A stretch of DNA of 64,000 nt, taken from positions 62,001 through 126,000 of the forward strand of contig ML769405.1 of the NCBI GenBank assembly GCA_009733575.1, written 5' to 3'. Shown here one piece after another: positions 1 to 11,286 of this stretch. Made by a program: the position numbers and the translations under genes. The DNA is from Gymnopus androsaceus JB14 (lineage: Eukaryota > Basidiomycota > Agaricomycetes > Agaricales > Omphalotaceae). How positions within the stretch are numbered: position 1 is the stretch's first letter; the number at the start of each line of letters is the position of its first letter. Below the pieces are notes generated by a model. The model saw only the letters and a list, made by a program, of their open reading frames with translations, searched no databases and was not told where the DNA came from.

Positions 1-540
1 AACTGATGAGAATTAAATCCCCAATATCTTGCCCACAATATAATGCCAGGTTCTCAGCGGAGAAATCGAGAAGTTTGATGATAGGAAGTAATGCGACAAA
101 AGATACTAACGAGGAACGATGAGCTGAGCACTAAAGGTAAGCCACAATAACGTACAAGCAAAAGAAGTAACATGAGATATCATGTTTAAAAAGTGCAACG
201 TCCAAAGCACCGGCACGACAAGGATGAAAATATTGACCCAAGAAGAGAGTATAACAGCTTTCAGACTCCTTGCCCAGGTCTCATTCTTACCCCGAATCTT
301 CTTCCAGATCGTGGGACGTCTGTGAATGGAGGATGTGGTAGAGCTTGAGAATCTACTTCTCGCAGCAGATTCGGAGGGGTCGGGATCGTATATTTCATTC
401 CAAGAAACGTAGTTGCCCTCTTCCTCTAGATCTCCTTCCCTCCAATCGCGTTCAGGCTGAACTCCGCCATTCTCCACGAGACCGAGGTCGATGTCGTGCA
501 CGGTATAATCGTCTGCTGTTGGTCGTTGATGATGATCCAT
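1..540 (-). CDS. Vacuolar Ca2+/H+ exchanger (CaCA family, VCX1/CAX-like), N-terminal part, runs off left edge
   Basis: This is the start of a cation/proton antiporter, a family that moves Ca2+ into the vacuole in exchange for H+. Exon 1 is 540-156 and encodes a hydrophilic acidic N-terminal tail followed by the first membrane segment (SWVNIFILVVPVLWTLHFL). A 50-nt intron (155-106, donor GTACGT, acceptor TTAG) restores the frame into exon 2 (105 to the window edge). Exon 2 encodes a continued membrane helix and then LLDFSAENLALYCGQDIGDL, which matches the start of the first cation-exchanger repeat of the family (usually K-LL-F-E-ALR-G--LG-L-N-T-GN). Joining the exons in this frame is what shows the family, because exon 1 alone is not diagnostic. 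The remaining membrane helices lie outside the window. The gene is divergent from eIF3g. Confidence 0.82.
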
Positions 541-969
541 AATGATGATTCAATCGCCAAGTGGTGAGACCAGCTCAACCCAAGAAATGGATGGGGGAGC
601 GCACAGCGCAGGTGGAGGAAGATGGAAACCAAAGCCAAGTTCCAAAGGACCAATTAACCATACTTGCCGGTAGGGCTATTCTATGCATAGCCATCAATCC
701 GCAGGGGTCGCGTTTGAGCGCGCATCAAATCACTTTAGCGTAGAAATCTCCGAGACTCCCGCTCATCCGACTGTAGTGCGTATTCCGTACCTGTAGTCCA
801 CATTCCAGTACCTATAGTAAAACTGTAGACGTAGACTTAGCTAAAGGAGACCAAGTAAAAAGTATGAAGAGCCGCGAGTGATTTGGAATTCGGACTCCGG
901 ATCATTGACTCAAAGCACGTGTCGAATCTCCTTCTTAAACTTTCTCTTTCCACCACAAAAATCGCCGCA
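541..969. promoter_or_regulatory. Divergent intergenic region between the Ca2+/H+ exchanger and eIF3g genes
   Basis: This 429-bp stretch separates two divergently transcribed genes and must hold both promoters. A pyrimidine-rich tract (tctccttcttaaactttc, about 926-945) lies just before the eIF3g start, as is common at basidiomycete start sites. I see no RNA gene or repeat here. Confidence 0.4.
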
Positions 970-2150
970 ATGTCAATGTGAGAGCGGCTTGTATCATTAA
1001 TTATTCATTAAAATAATAATGTCTTTATAGACCTAAAACATCCTGGGCAGACGATGTCGATGAACTCGGTACATCCGCCGTATTTTTCTTTGTACAAGTC
1101 GAAATCTAATTATTTGGTGTAGTATCAGGGCAACAAGAAGACGACAATGTCCGAACTGTAGTCGAGTACAGCGTGAACGAGCAGGGCAAAAGAGTCAAAG
1201 TATGTTTCCTTGGATCTCTTCAAAAAATTCTTTGTGATTTTGAGCCCGATTCGATTCAAGATTACTCGCAAGATCAAGCGAACACTTCAGAAATCCGTCG
1301 TGGATCATCAGGTTGCAGAACGTCAAAAATGGGCCAAGTTTGGAGAGGAGAAAGGAAAGCCTCGGGGACCAGATCGAGCAACGACTACTGTTGGAGAGAA
1401 CGTCTATTTAACATTATCTGCAGGCAACAAGGTGCGTGAAAAATTTTAATGGAAGGCTAGTCTTCTCATTCTGCTGCAGGCAAGCGAAGCGGAACAACAG
1501 GAAGAGAAAAAGCCCACTAAATCTCTCACCGGAGGAAAAGTTGTCTGTCGGTTGTGTAAAGGTGACCATTTTACCGCCAAATGTCCCTACAAAGATACTC
1601 TCGGTGGTTTGGAGAACAATGCAGGTGCGTTTTTGACAAAATTTATCTCTAAATAAATATTGATCCAATTTATTAGATACTGGCGCTGGTCCCGATGATG
1701 ATGCGCCTCCCTCAGATCCCGCACCTGGAGGACTTGGCTCAACCGGATCCAAATACGTTCCCCCTTCGCTTCGGTTAGGTGCTCGTGGAGCAGGGGAATC
1801 AATGCGTGGACCCGGTGGTGGTGGCAACAGGGACGACTTGCCAACATTGCGTGTCACGAATATATCAGAAGATACTCAAGAAAATGACCTGCGTGAATTA
1901 TTTGGACACTTTGGTCGCGTTGCTCGAGTTTATGTTGGACGGGATCGTGATACTGGTGCAGGGAAGGGCTTTGCGTTTGTCAGTTTCGAGGATAGGGCAG
2001 TAGCTCAAAAGGCGATGGAAAAGGTCAATGGGAAGGGGTACGACAATCTTATTCTGAGTGTCCAATGGAGTCGTGAGTATTCCAGTCATCTTGCTGAAGA
2101 TCCCGCTGAACTCGATAATTCTTCAAGAACCGCGAGCAGACGCAAAATAG
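970..2150 (+). CDS. TIF35: Translation initiation factor eIF3 subunit G (eIF3g/TIF35)
   Basis: This is the RNA-binding g subunit of the eIF3 complex, which acts in scanning and reinitiation on the cytoplasmic 40S ribosome. Seven exons give about 285 aa: 970-977, 1031-1068, 1123-1199, 1261-1431, 1480-1624, 1677-2072 and 2128-2150. The N-terminus reads MSIPKTSWADDVDEL, the typical eIF3g start. A CCHC-type zinc knuckle (CRLCKGDHFTAKCPY) lies near residue 125, and a C-terminal RRM carries RNP2 (LRVTNIS) and RNP1 (KGFAFVSF), ending QWSQPRADAK. The first exon is only 8 nt and the last only 23 nt. Without the last intron the frame would run on into unrelated sequence to 2263, so the spliced ending is preferred; it restores the conserved QWSQPR tail. 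Confidence 0.96.
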
Positions 2151-2443
2151 TGGATGGCCTTCTTGCCCGATTATTTACGGATTCTGCTGTACATTATGTA
2201 GAAGAATTTGTTGGTTTACTAGCTGGATATGAGGATGATGTTGCTACTTCAGCGCGGATATGAGGATTGAGTGCATGAGCGCCTAATTGAACGTCTGCTT
2301 CAACACTTGTGCCATCCAGTGCTACTCCAGAGATTACATCTCCATCCTCTCCTGGTGAGACCATTTTCTTCTATTTATTTCGATAATTAACGACTTTTCC
2401 CTCCTTTAATGATAGAACGCGTCCTCTTACTCTTCGGACGATA

Positions 2444-4032
2444 ATGGCCCAATATCTTGAATCGCGCATCGAGGATCCCATTTGGCTTGAACCAAACGAT
2501 ATTTCCTTCCTTCGAACTCGTATCGCCGAAGAAGAAGCTTTTGTGCAGTCCTTCCAAAGTCAAATAGGCGAGCTCAGAGCTCAGATCTCCGAGTTGACAC
2601 TTCAGAAAGACGCGAAACTCGTTGAAATTGCTTCAATCCAAAACGTCCTATCTCCTGTTCGTCGAGTTCCCCTGGAAATTCTCTCGGAAATATTCGAGCT
2701 GGTTTCAGCTAAACATTACCAGTGGGACAGCGGTAACGTGTCTGAAATATTCACGCTCTCCAGTGTGTGTATAGCTTGGAGAAGGGCCGCCCATGCTACC
2801 CCTCGACTCTTCTCTACACTACGCATTTCATTTGAAAACGAAGTTCTGGGGCCAGAGCTCACATGGGTCGAGGATTGGATCACTCTGTCTCAGAAGTTCC
2901 TCTCGATCTATATCTTCAATTCTATGTGGAGGAAGACGATGAGTTCAAAGACGTTCTTACGCAGAGAGGAAAGAAATTCTTGGAGTACATCCTAACACAG
3001 TTCGGTCCCAAAGTTCGGTCGCTGAATGTGATGGGACTCCCATCATTGTTCCCCATCCTTCATCTCTTGCCCTCCTCTTCACTGCTCTCGTTGGAAGAAA
3101 TATCTTTTCACATCATCAACAATGATGATGACACTATTGAAGATCTGGTGGACATTTTCCCTCGAAAACCCGAGGTGTTTCTAGGTTCATCCAAGTTGCG
3201 AAAGGTTGAAGTCAACAACGTTTCTTTTCTAGAATTTCTAGCACTACCTGGAGAACAATTGACCTCGCTGAAAGTCGGCGAAGATCGATTCACATTCGAT
3301 CCAGTCATGCTTTTAGACATGCTACCACAGTTCAAACAACTGGTTGCCCTTGAGATTGTTACACCGGTAGATCGCTTTAGTGGATTCAGCCCAGACCTAT
3401 CCATTCTTCTGCCTACATTGAAGTCACTCGACGTTTTCTTCTTCAATACAGTTGACAATATCTTACGCTGCATTACTACCCCTCTCCTCGACCGGCTTTC
3501 TATCACTTACCATCGTCAGGATTTGGATAGTCTTGTCATGGACATGGCCAGGTTCCAACAGCGCTCTTCAACTGCATTGTCATCTTTGGTCTTCTGTCTC
3601 AGATCAAGTGCCGCAGATGAAAGGCTTGACCACACAGAGAAGGTGATTGCAGTGCTATCCCTCTTCCCCGCAATCCGCTCGCTCGAAATTCACACTCGAG
3701 CTCTTTTGAATCCGGATCCTCTCATTCAAGCAATGACTTGTACTGAAGGACACTATGTCCTTCCGAATCTCCAGGATCTTGTCTTGGAACGGTATATGAA
3801 TTATTCTGATCAGCCTAAACGAAGAAGACTGTCGTCTCAGTGGTTCTGGGTTCAAGTCTATGGTCCTTTCACGGTGGTGGCCAGATGACAATGGTTCTGT
3901 GTCTTTCTGCAATGGATTCTCGCATTGCAGAATGTGACCTTGTGGGGGTTCCATGTTGACTCGGAAGAGGATATTACGCACTTATCTGCGCTCTCTGGCC
4001 TACTTTTAGACTATGATCCATTCTTTGAATAG
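2444..4032 (+). pseudogene. F-box protein pseudogene, coiled-coil/F-box/leucine-rich type (type 1, copy 1)
   Basis: The family is a substrate-receptor-like F-box protein of SCF ubiquitin ligases. The first 60 residues form a coiled coil, then an F-box core (SPVRRVPLEILSEIFELV), then a long leucine-rich C-terminal region. The reading frame is broken twice relative to intact relatives at 6480-8048 and 22993-24573. A one-base deletion near 2893 follows the motif WVEDWIT, and an indel of 3n+1 type near 3830 comes just before the conserved SGFGFKSMVLSRWWPD stretch. The aligned remnant reaches the equivalent stop at 4030-4032. Upstream DNA just before the ATG also resembles that of the intact copies. 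It is most likely a dead duplicate. Confidence 0.85.
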
Positions 4033-4309
4033 TGGTAGAGGTGTCTAGATGGACTACTTATCGCTGGGATGTGTACACAATGATAGGCAAGAAGGAAGTA
4101 CGGTATAGTTCCTGTATCATTATGTAGGACCATCAGTTCCGGGTTATATTCATCCATTCATAGTTGCTCTCATCCCGATATGTGTGTCAAAGCTGAAGAT
4201 ATGAGACTTGTTGGCGCTTATCTTCAAGAGGTCAATAATTTGGATGTACTGTATCTATACTTACGAAACCAAAGAGCCTGAAAATCTAAAATAGGTATCC
4301 TAAAGACTT

Positions 4310-6284
4310 GAACGAATAATCATCCGTGACGGAACTTCAATGAAAACCGTGACGAAAGAGTCAACAGCAACACGGAAATTGAAATCCTCTACCGCGAAGC
4401 TATATGCTTGAGTACTGCTACTGCCCACAATCGCCGTGAAATCCAGGAACCTTACAGTCATACCGACATTTACTGTAAAGAATGTGAATCCTCCATTCAG
4501 GTGGATCAGTCTCGTCGAGTACAAGACTGATTGAGGTCGTGAGTATAAATGGGGGAACGGTAGCAGTTGAGAATGGTTGAAATCCGGTCATGGATACGGT
4601 GATGAAGCTGCGTCCCAGAAGCAATCAAATTTAGCATATTCTAAAAGGCAATATGGAACATAACGCCACAACAACCTTGATAGCCTCGTTCATTGGAGTC
4701 TCTTGAATCGCTGCGCATGACATCGACAAACAATGAGAGGCTTGGATCTTGTTCAATCATGAATCCTGAGCCACCATTATCAACGACGATTGGATTGGAT
4801 TGGAGCCGTCGTTGTTATTGATTTCGAACAAGAATTTGGATATCGAAGAAGCGGAATTAATTGTTGCGCTGAACATATACCGTGAAGCGGTGAGACCCTG
4901 TGCTGTACCAACTATGGTGAAGAACACCTCCTGGGTGTCAGACGACCGTACAGAACATCCGGTAGATGGACAGACAGAATTCCCCTGCTGGTCGACCCAT
5001 AACATTGTCACTCGGACTAGGGCTCACAACTAGTAGCACTTAAGATGAATATGTGTTTTACGCACTCGTAGGGCAGTCACCAAGTTAAATGGACCATTTT
5101 GGTAAGAGAAGAAAGGATCGTTTATGAATACTGAAATGGTTCAGCAATCGGATCGGTGAGGTTTACCGTACTTGGAACTGTGTTGATCATCATTCTCTGG
5201 AGCAAGGCTGCGCAGGTGTCGCTGAAGGTATCGGCAGAGAGCAGGCTACATACACGATATTATCACTGAGTCTAGAACACGAAGGTGAAAACGTACACAC
5301 CTTTGCATGGTAACATTTCCATCGCTCGAGAAAATCCGGAGATCCGACTCTGTCGTGACATTCGGGCCTACAGCAAGTATATCTTAAGTGGTGTTCTGGA
5401 GATAATGAGATACGCTATAGAGGACTTCCTTCGTCAGGATAAGGTGAAGGATACACACACCTGATAAACTCATATTGTATTATTGAAAGCAATCTTTGTA
5501 TCGAACGTGTCGACATCAATCGAGGTATCTGTTACAATTAACGGGAAATCTACTTGTCTGACACCGCCTAGCGTATGTCCGCATGCGACAAGAGCTATCA
5601 TCTCTGTTTAATTGAGCCCTTGCTGCCGGAAACACTCTATATGGCTGGCAAGGTCTTATTGTGGCTCGGGGACAGTCGCTGGGCCAGCTACAGTAGCGTC
5701 GATGCGGCCAGCACTATAGGGAAAAACTGGGCCTCCACATCTTACGATAGCGAAGACAGCTCCTAGCGCGATTATGTCCGCCATATTGAGTGTAAATCAG
5801 GGAACAAGTTTTTCGCTCGATAGTTTTTAAATACGTACTTCTGAAAAATCCAAAACCGTTGAAGTCTTGTAGTGGTTGAATCATTCTTTCTCCGACACTC
5901 TGTAAACCGAATACTTACGTTCCAGACTGATTCTAGTGAAAGGAAATTCAGGTCTTCATACCTGAAGCCTATCAAGCTCGTACATAATCGATGCATCTAG
6001 TCCTCCAGATCTATCATCCATATTAAGAGTGGACATGCATGATAAGCCTGTAGAACGTACATAAATTCCAAGCTACTTAAAAGGAAAGAAAACACTCATA
6101 ATGTGAAACCGTATTGTTCCTCGAAGTGCAGCCTTCCATCAATATACAGTATCCAACGTACCTTCATAGAGCTAGTGATCCGCATAACTTACCAAAGGGT
6201 TGGGCCACTAGGACGTCGAGAGGCCTGGGCACAGCCAGTCAAGGTGTCTGCCACTACCACGAGGAATCGGAGTAACTGCAACAT
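4310..6284 (-). pseudogene. Secreted heme peroxidase pseudogene (copy A)
   Basis: This is the most decayed of five peroxidase copies. Recognisable pieces, read on the minus strand, include the start (6284), the distal segment and the proximal-histidine region near 5500-5580. The C-terminal domain remains (4757-5011, with MLWVDQQG and PSTGCSVRSS), as does the final segment (LDETDPPE region, about 4500-4540). The signal-peptide exon carries frame changes and a stop near NQLYEG, the proximal histidine region is altered, and the normal stop codon has been lost to CGG near 4325. Intron positions match those of the intact copies. It sits between two F-box type 1 copies. Confidence 0.85.
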
Positions 6285-6479
6285 AAACTCGAGGGATGTG
6301 ACTGAGGAAGTCGGTGTAAATACTTAAACTTTTTTCTACAGTGTACACATTCGATCATTTCAGTAGTCTAGGCCCGATGGTATATCCAAGTCTGGATGAA
6401 AACCTCTTCCACTTGCGGGTGAACTTGGTCGATATGTAGATAAATGTCAGCTCATAAAAGTAACATGACCATTCCTCTA

Positions 6480-8048
6480 TCATCGTTCTTTAACTGGCCT
6501 ATAATCCAAAACTAGGCCAGAAAGCGTAGATATGCGTTTAATGTCCTCTACCGAGTCAACACGGAACCCCCACAAGGTCACATTCTGCAAGCGAGATAAT
6601 CCATTGCGGAAAGACACAGAATCATCGTCATCTGGCCACCACCGTGAAAGGACCATAGACTTGAATCCAAAACCACTGAGACAGTCCTCTTTGTTTGCTC
6701 GATCATAATAATTCAGATACCGTTCCAAGACAAGATCCTGGAGATTCGGAAGGACACAGTGTCCTTCAGTACAAGTCATTGCTTGCACAAAAGTATTCAC
6801 ATCAAATGGAGGGTGTATTTTGAGCGAGCGAATTGTGGGGAAGAGGGATAGCACTGCAACCACCTTCTCTGTGAGGTCGAGCCTTTCGTCTGTGACACTC
6901 GAGTCAAGAAAGAAGACCAAAGACATCAATGCAGTTGAAGAGCGCTGTTGGAACCTGGCCGCATCCATGATAAGACTATCCAAAGTTTGGTCATAGCAGC
7001 TGATAGAAAGCCGTTCAAGGAGAGGGGTAGTAATGCAGCATAAGATACTGTCAACTGTATTGTTGCAGAAAACTGTAAGTGACCTCAATGTAGGTAGAAG
7101 TATACATGACCTCATGCTGAATCCGGTAAAGTCATCTGGTAAAGTGATTTCAAGGGAAACCAGTTGTTTGCACCGCGGCAGTATGCCTACAAATACGGTT
7201 GGATCCACGTCAAAATTATCATCTTCTGCATAGACCTTCAGCGAAGTCAATTGTTCTGCAGGTAGTGCCAGCAATCCCAGAAGAAAAGCACGGTCAAGTT
7301 CAACTTGTCGCAGCTTGGGTGCACCTAAGAACACCTCGACTTTTCGAGGAAAAAGGTCCACCAGATCTTCAATAGTGTCATTCCCATTTTCGTAGACCTC
7401 AAAAGATAATTTCTCCAATGAGAGTAGTGAGGACGGCGACAGATGAAGGATGGGGAGAAACGACGATGGATGTCCCGCCACATTCAGCAACCGAACCCTG
7501 TTACCAAACTGTGTTAGGATGTACTCCAAGAGTTGCTTTCCCCTCTGCGTAAGAACGTCTTGGGACTCATCGTACTCCTCCAAATAGAAGTTCATATATA
7601 AATCGAGAGGAACTGTTTGAGACCGGGTAATCCAGTCCTCAACCCATCCAAAATCAGAGCCCAGATATTGTTCTTGCAGCGTGATGGATAGTTTGGACCA
7701 GAGTCGAGGTGTTGCATGGGCAGCCTTTCTCCAAGCCACGCACACACTAGAAAGAGTGAACACTTCGGAGACCGTATAGGATGAAAGTTTAAGTATCTCC
7801 GAGAGAATCTCCAGTGGAACTCGACGAACAGGAGCGAGAACGTCTCGCAGCGATGCAATCTCAGCGAGTTTCGCGCGTTTCTGGAGCGTCAACTCGGAGA
7901 ACTGAGCTCTGAGTTTGTCCATCCGACTTTCGAAGGTCTGTATAAGAGCCTCTTCTTCGAAAATGCGCGTTCGAAGAAAGGAAATCTCGTGTGGTTCGAG
8001 CCATATGGGATCCTCTATGCGCGATTGAAGATATTGCGCCATTATCAT
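6480..8048 (-). CDS. F-box protein, coiled-coil/F-box/leucine-rich type (type 1, copy 2)
   Basis: This single-exon gene encodes 522 aa. Residues about 1-70 are heptad-rich (coiled coil), followed by the F-box motif APVRRVPLEILSEILKL (about 72-88) and the VCVAWRKAAHATPRLW segment typical of Agaricomycete F-box proteins. The remaining 380 residues are rich in spaced leucines and likely form an irregular leucine-rich solenoid, ending LVLDYRPVKER. The F-box would bind Skp1 in an SCF ubiquitin ligase; the target is unknown. The annotated ATG follows another in-frame methionine (MIMAQY), and the second Met (MAQYLQS) matches the other copies. It is about as long as the intact copy at 22993-24573, so it is probably functional. 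Confidence 0.88.
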   Translation of the reverse strand: MIMAQYLQSRIEDPIWLEPHEISFLRTRIFEEEALIQTFESRMDKLRAQFSELTLQKRAKLAEIASLRDVLAPVRRVPLEILSEILKLSSYTVSEVFTLSSVCVAWRKAAHATPRLWSKLSITLQEQYLGSDFGWVEDWITRSQTVPLDLYMNFYLEEYDESQDVLTQRGKQLLEYILTQFGNRVRLLNVAGHPSSFLPILHLSPSSLLSLEKLSFEVYENGNDTIEDLVDLFPRKVEVFLGAPKLRQVELDRAFLLGLLALPAEQLTSLKVYAEDDNFDVDPTVFVGILPRCKQLVSLEITLPDDFTGFSMRSCILLPTLRSLTVFCNNTVDSILCCITTPLLERLSISCYDQTLDSLIMDAARFQQRSSTALMSLVFFLDSSVTDERLDLTEKVVAVLSLFPTIRSLKIHPPFDVNTFVQAMTCTEGHCVLPNLQDLVLERYLNYYDRANKEDCLSGFGFKSMVLSRWWPDDDDSVSFRNGLSRLQNVTLWGFRVDSVEDIKRISTLSGLVLDYRPVKER

Positions 8049-9369
8049 TCAAACGGTGGCGACGAGAACGCGTTCTATATCGAAGGAAGGCAATTCATTA
8101 GTTGTCGAAAGCAATAGAAGGGAATGGTCTGACCAGGAGAAGATAGGATACGTTTCTAGTTGGGAGTTGGTGAAGACAATCCTCATTTAGCGCCTGCCGC
8201 CACTCAAATTTGAAACTTAGTCTGAACTAGTTGTCCGAGAAATTTCAAGAGTCTGAAATAAGACTCTTCTGAAGATTTGGAAGGAAGATGCATCCCCAAA
8301 TTCTTCAGCTCATGTCTTTGCGAAGCTCAAAAACTTTTAGTATATTAGCTGGTTACTGCCATAGTGTCTCCAATGTCAATGGTTCTTGATTAAAGTCGAT
8401 GATGCTATGACATCCGCCCGCATGCACATTATCTTGTTTGTAGAAGCTGAAGACGCTATATGAGGACAAGGATTTTGCTGGAATTTGGCCCAAATTGACA
8501 CTATCTCGGGCATGGTTCTGCGGACTCCCTGAGTCAGGGGGCCGAGCTCAGGCGAGCTCCAAGACAAGGAAAGTATTTGAAAGGGAAAGCTCAACCCTCC
8601 AGCATCAGTTTGTCGAAACCGATCATCCACATCGGTCCTGGGCGGTCTAGTGGTACAGGCGAATTCCCTACCTGATACAGAACTTGGTGGAATAAGTAGT
8701 TACAACTTTACTTTCCATTTTACTAACTCTACTGCATCTGCGAAGACGCGGGGGTGTAAAAACGTCGTCTCTGCGGCCGTGTTCTGACTATAATAAATTA
8801 TATAATTTCTCTAGCTACAATTCTGCAAATCGCTTTTCATCAGCTGAAGCGCAAATAGTACTGAACGTCCTTCAACATCCTAGGAGACTACCGTTTTCCT
8901 CGTGGCTTCGCGCATAATACCAAAGAAGTACTAACCAGCCACAGTAAGTTTCGACATCCTAGCAGACTACCGTTTTCCTTATCAGACTCATCAACCCCAC
9001 GATATCCTGAGCCATAGTCACACATAATACCAAAGAAGTGCTAACCAGTCATAGTAAGTAGGCTCTATAGAGCTGGCGAATCCGAAACGTCCAAGAAACG
9101 AGAACACAACATAGCCACCCACTGGACCTCCGCGACCATTTCTTGATGGGCCTGTTCATCCACGACGCTGCCTACCATTCCAATCCCGATCCCGATCTCG
9201 ATTCGGACGCTCTCCTTCAAACGTGAATCAGCTCCGAGTCCCCGTCAAGGACTATCTTAATTCCAGCACAAACATTCAGTCAATATTCATACGCATGAGG
9301 ATGAAAAACTGAAGGGTTATGCTGTCGAAATAAACATTGGATTATTAGCGATACCCAAAGCGGACAGTA
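8049..9369. repeat. Non-coding stretch with a local tandem repeat and a fragment of the 14.6-kb pseudogene
   Basis: No gene is supported here. Two diverged direct copies of about 100 bp lie at about 8870-8955 and 8955-9060 (shared blocks: gactaccgttttcct, cataataccaaagaag, ctaacca). The following block, about 9060-9230, is a diverged copy of 14575-14715 (shared words tatagagctg, gaaacgtcc, catccacga, tcccgat), which is the 3' end of the minus-strand Ser/Pro-rich pseudogene. Together these suggest a duplicated fragment next to the F-box type 2 copy. Confidence 0.55.
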
Positions 9370-10792
9370 AACTCACTTTGCTCGCCACGTTCCTTCTTGT
9401 TTTGGGTCAATATTTGCACCAATTCTGTTTTCATATTGTTCCAGACTTGAGAGAGAACAAGTCTGAGAAACGTTCAGATCGACACATTGAGGATTTACCG
9501 CGATCGGTTAGCTTCTTGCTTTGATTCACCAGTTTATGCTTGGACAATCGGTCAGTGCCCCATTGATTGATCATAAGTTCTGCCTCTTCACGCCATCCAA
9601 GCTCGTCCAGTTGATCGAGGATGCTAAGAGAAATAATAAACAAGAACTGTAGAATCCATGTCGATCTCGGACTCACTCTGCTTTCCTTTGCTTGCGAATA
9701 GCTTTGAGTTCATCAGTGCGAGCAGTGTATCTGGAATCCAGCCATTTGTAGTAAAGATCACGATGCTAGGATAGTTCAGGATAATAAAACGCAACTAGAG
9801 TATGTAGTATTCGTTCTTACCTCGAGTGCCTTCTCTCGTACATTCTTTATCTGTTGAAGCCATGCCTCTTGCTCATCATGACCTTGAAGTGCCGCAAACT
9901 GAGCTTGATATTTCCTTGCGATAGATGACATATGACAGGAAGCAGGCCCCGCACGAAAAACTGGAGGTGACAATCGAGAACTGTTGAATGATCACGAAAG
10001 ATGAAGCAACTTACCATTGCCATTGAAGTACATGAACCCGAGGAGCAAAGGTTTTAAACGAGGATTGATATCTTCCTGCACTTCACACTCTGTTTCGAGA
10101 CTGTATACGATAAGCTGAACCACAATACCAAGAGCAAGTTGTGATGCGCACACTTCATAAATACAATCGTTGCAACATCTCACTCGCAAATCCCAAAACG
10201 GAGATGTGGATGTTCCTTTCAGGTAAAGCTAGTAGTGTTTCAGCGGGTTTAAAAACATTCAAAATGCGTTCAAGACCTACGTCGCAATACTGGGAAAAAA
10301 GCAAGTGGGCGTACTGAGGTTCGCTTAAATCATCCGGAAGAGGAGGCCTTCCACGTTCAAGCGCGTAGCACGCCAAATGCTTTCCGAAGATTTACTCATA
10401 AGCATGTCCCGGAGATTCTTCGAGGTACGCGCAAGTCGGAGAAGATCGCCTGGATCGAGGTGCGTGAAGACCTGCTAACGTGAGCCACTCGAGAGGCTGA
10501 AGCAGTGGACATCGAAACATACTTCAAGAAAAATCTCCACAGGAGCATCTTTTGCAAGCCTTTCCAAAAGTCCGAACTTTCCCTTAACTTTCCTAAACTG
10601 CTGGGGTATCTTCTTCTTCTTCGACGCTGGTTTGTCAGGTTTAGCAGGATCCTCATTCTGTTCGGAGCTAGAGAGATCTCCAGGTTCTTCTTCTCTGGCA
10701 CGTTTGTGATTTACCGGATGGAGACCGTCAATGTTTGCAGATACTGCAGACTCGTTATTTTCATCCTGTATGCGCAGAGATTTTCTGGTCAT
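9370..10792 (-). pseudogene. F-box protein pseudogene, zinc-ribbon-like type (type 2, copy 1)
   Basis: Start codon at 10792. The N-terminus is a basic/acidic linker with a lysine run (SKKKK), then the F-box LERLAKDAPVEIFLEV. A 48-nt intron joins this to the second F-box half (HLDPGDLLRLARTSKNLR). Later exons give SSIARKYQAQFAALQGHDE, a charged helix (KWLDSRYTARTDELKAIR) and WREEAELMINQWGTD. Relative to its sister at 38.5-39.95 kb, 4 nt are missing just after NVEG (about 10350), which shifts the frame and hits a stop. The family normally continues for a few hundred residues more, but homology ends at about 9370, so the copy is also 3' truncated. It is part of the segmental duplication with peroxidase B. 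Confidence 0.8.
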
Positions 10793-11286
10793 GGTTGTAG
10801 GAGAGAGGGCGTTCTTCTCCCACGTGACACGCGTCCGCTATTGAGTATTAAAAGAACGCGATTTTAATTTGTGTAATTATGAATCGAAATTCTTTCATAG
10901 TCAAGTTTTAAACAAGTTTTAAAATAATATAATACGCCGTTGAACCATCATGGGAAGCATGAATAGTAACAAAAGTGGGCTGAATGAATATTCGAGGCTG
11001 TGATAATATTCTGAGATAAATGCTCCGTCGACCCAGAAGCTTCGAAAATTCTTTGATACTATACATCAAGTTGAATTTTTTCGGGCAACAATTTCCCGAT
11101 ATGGGTGTCAAAGCTGGAGATATGAGGATCACGACACTTGCTGGCGGGTATTGATACTCTGGGGTCCAAAGCGCAGGCGGCATAATATGGGATGAGGCAG
11201 ATCTGGGATGTATGTATATGTATGAGCAAAAATCAAAGAACTTGAAAACATGGGTATCCTACAGGCCCCAGGGAGAGAACAATCAT
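10793..11286. other. Spacer between F-box type 2 and peroxidase B, with the peroxidase 3' flanking repeat
   Basis: No gene seen. The stretch includes the conserved peroxidase downstream block (about 11090-11150; cccgatatgggtgtcaaagc then gatatgagg), present in related form beyond the 3' end of each peroxidase copy. Confidence 0.5.

Noticed and set aside
2150..2263. A longer eIF3g C-terminus running to 2263
   Set aside because: The perfect GTGAGT donor at 2073 and the QWSQPRADAK ending after splicing fit the family; the read-through tail does not.
8630..8700. A tRNA-like piece (ggtctagtggt then cgaattccc)
   Set aside because: There is an A-box-like word but no matching B-box spacing, and no acceptor stem or cloverleaf could be drawn by eye.
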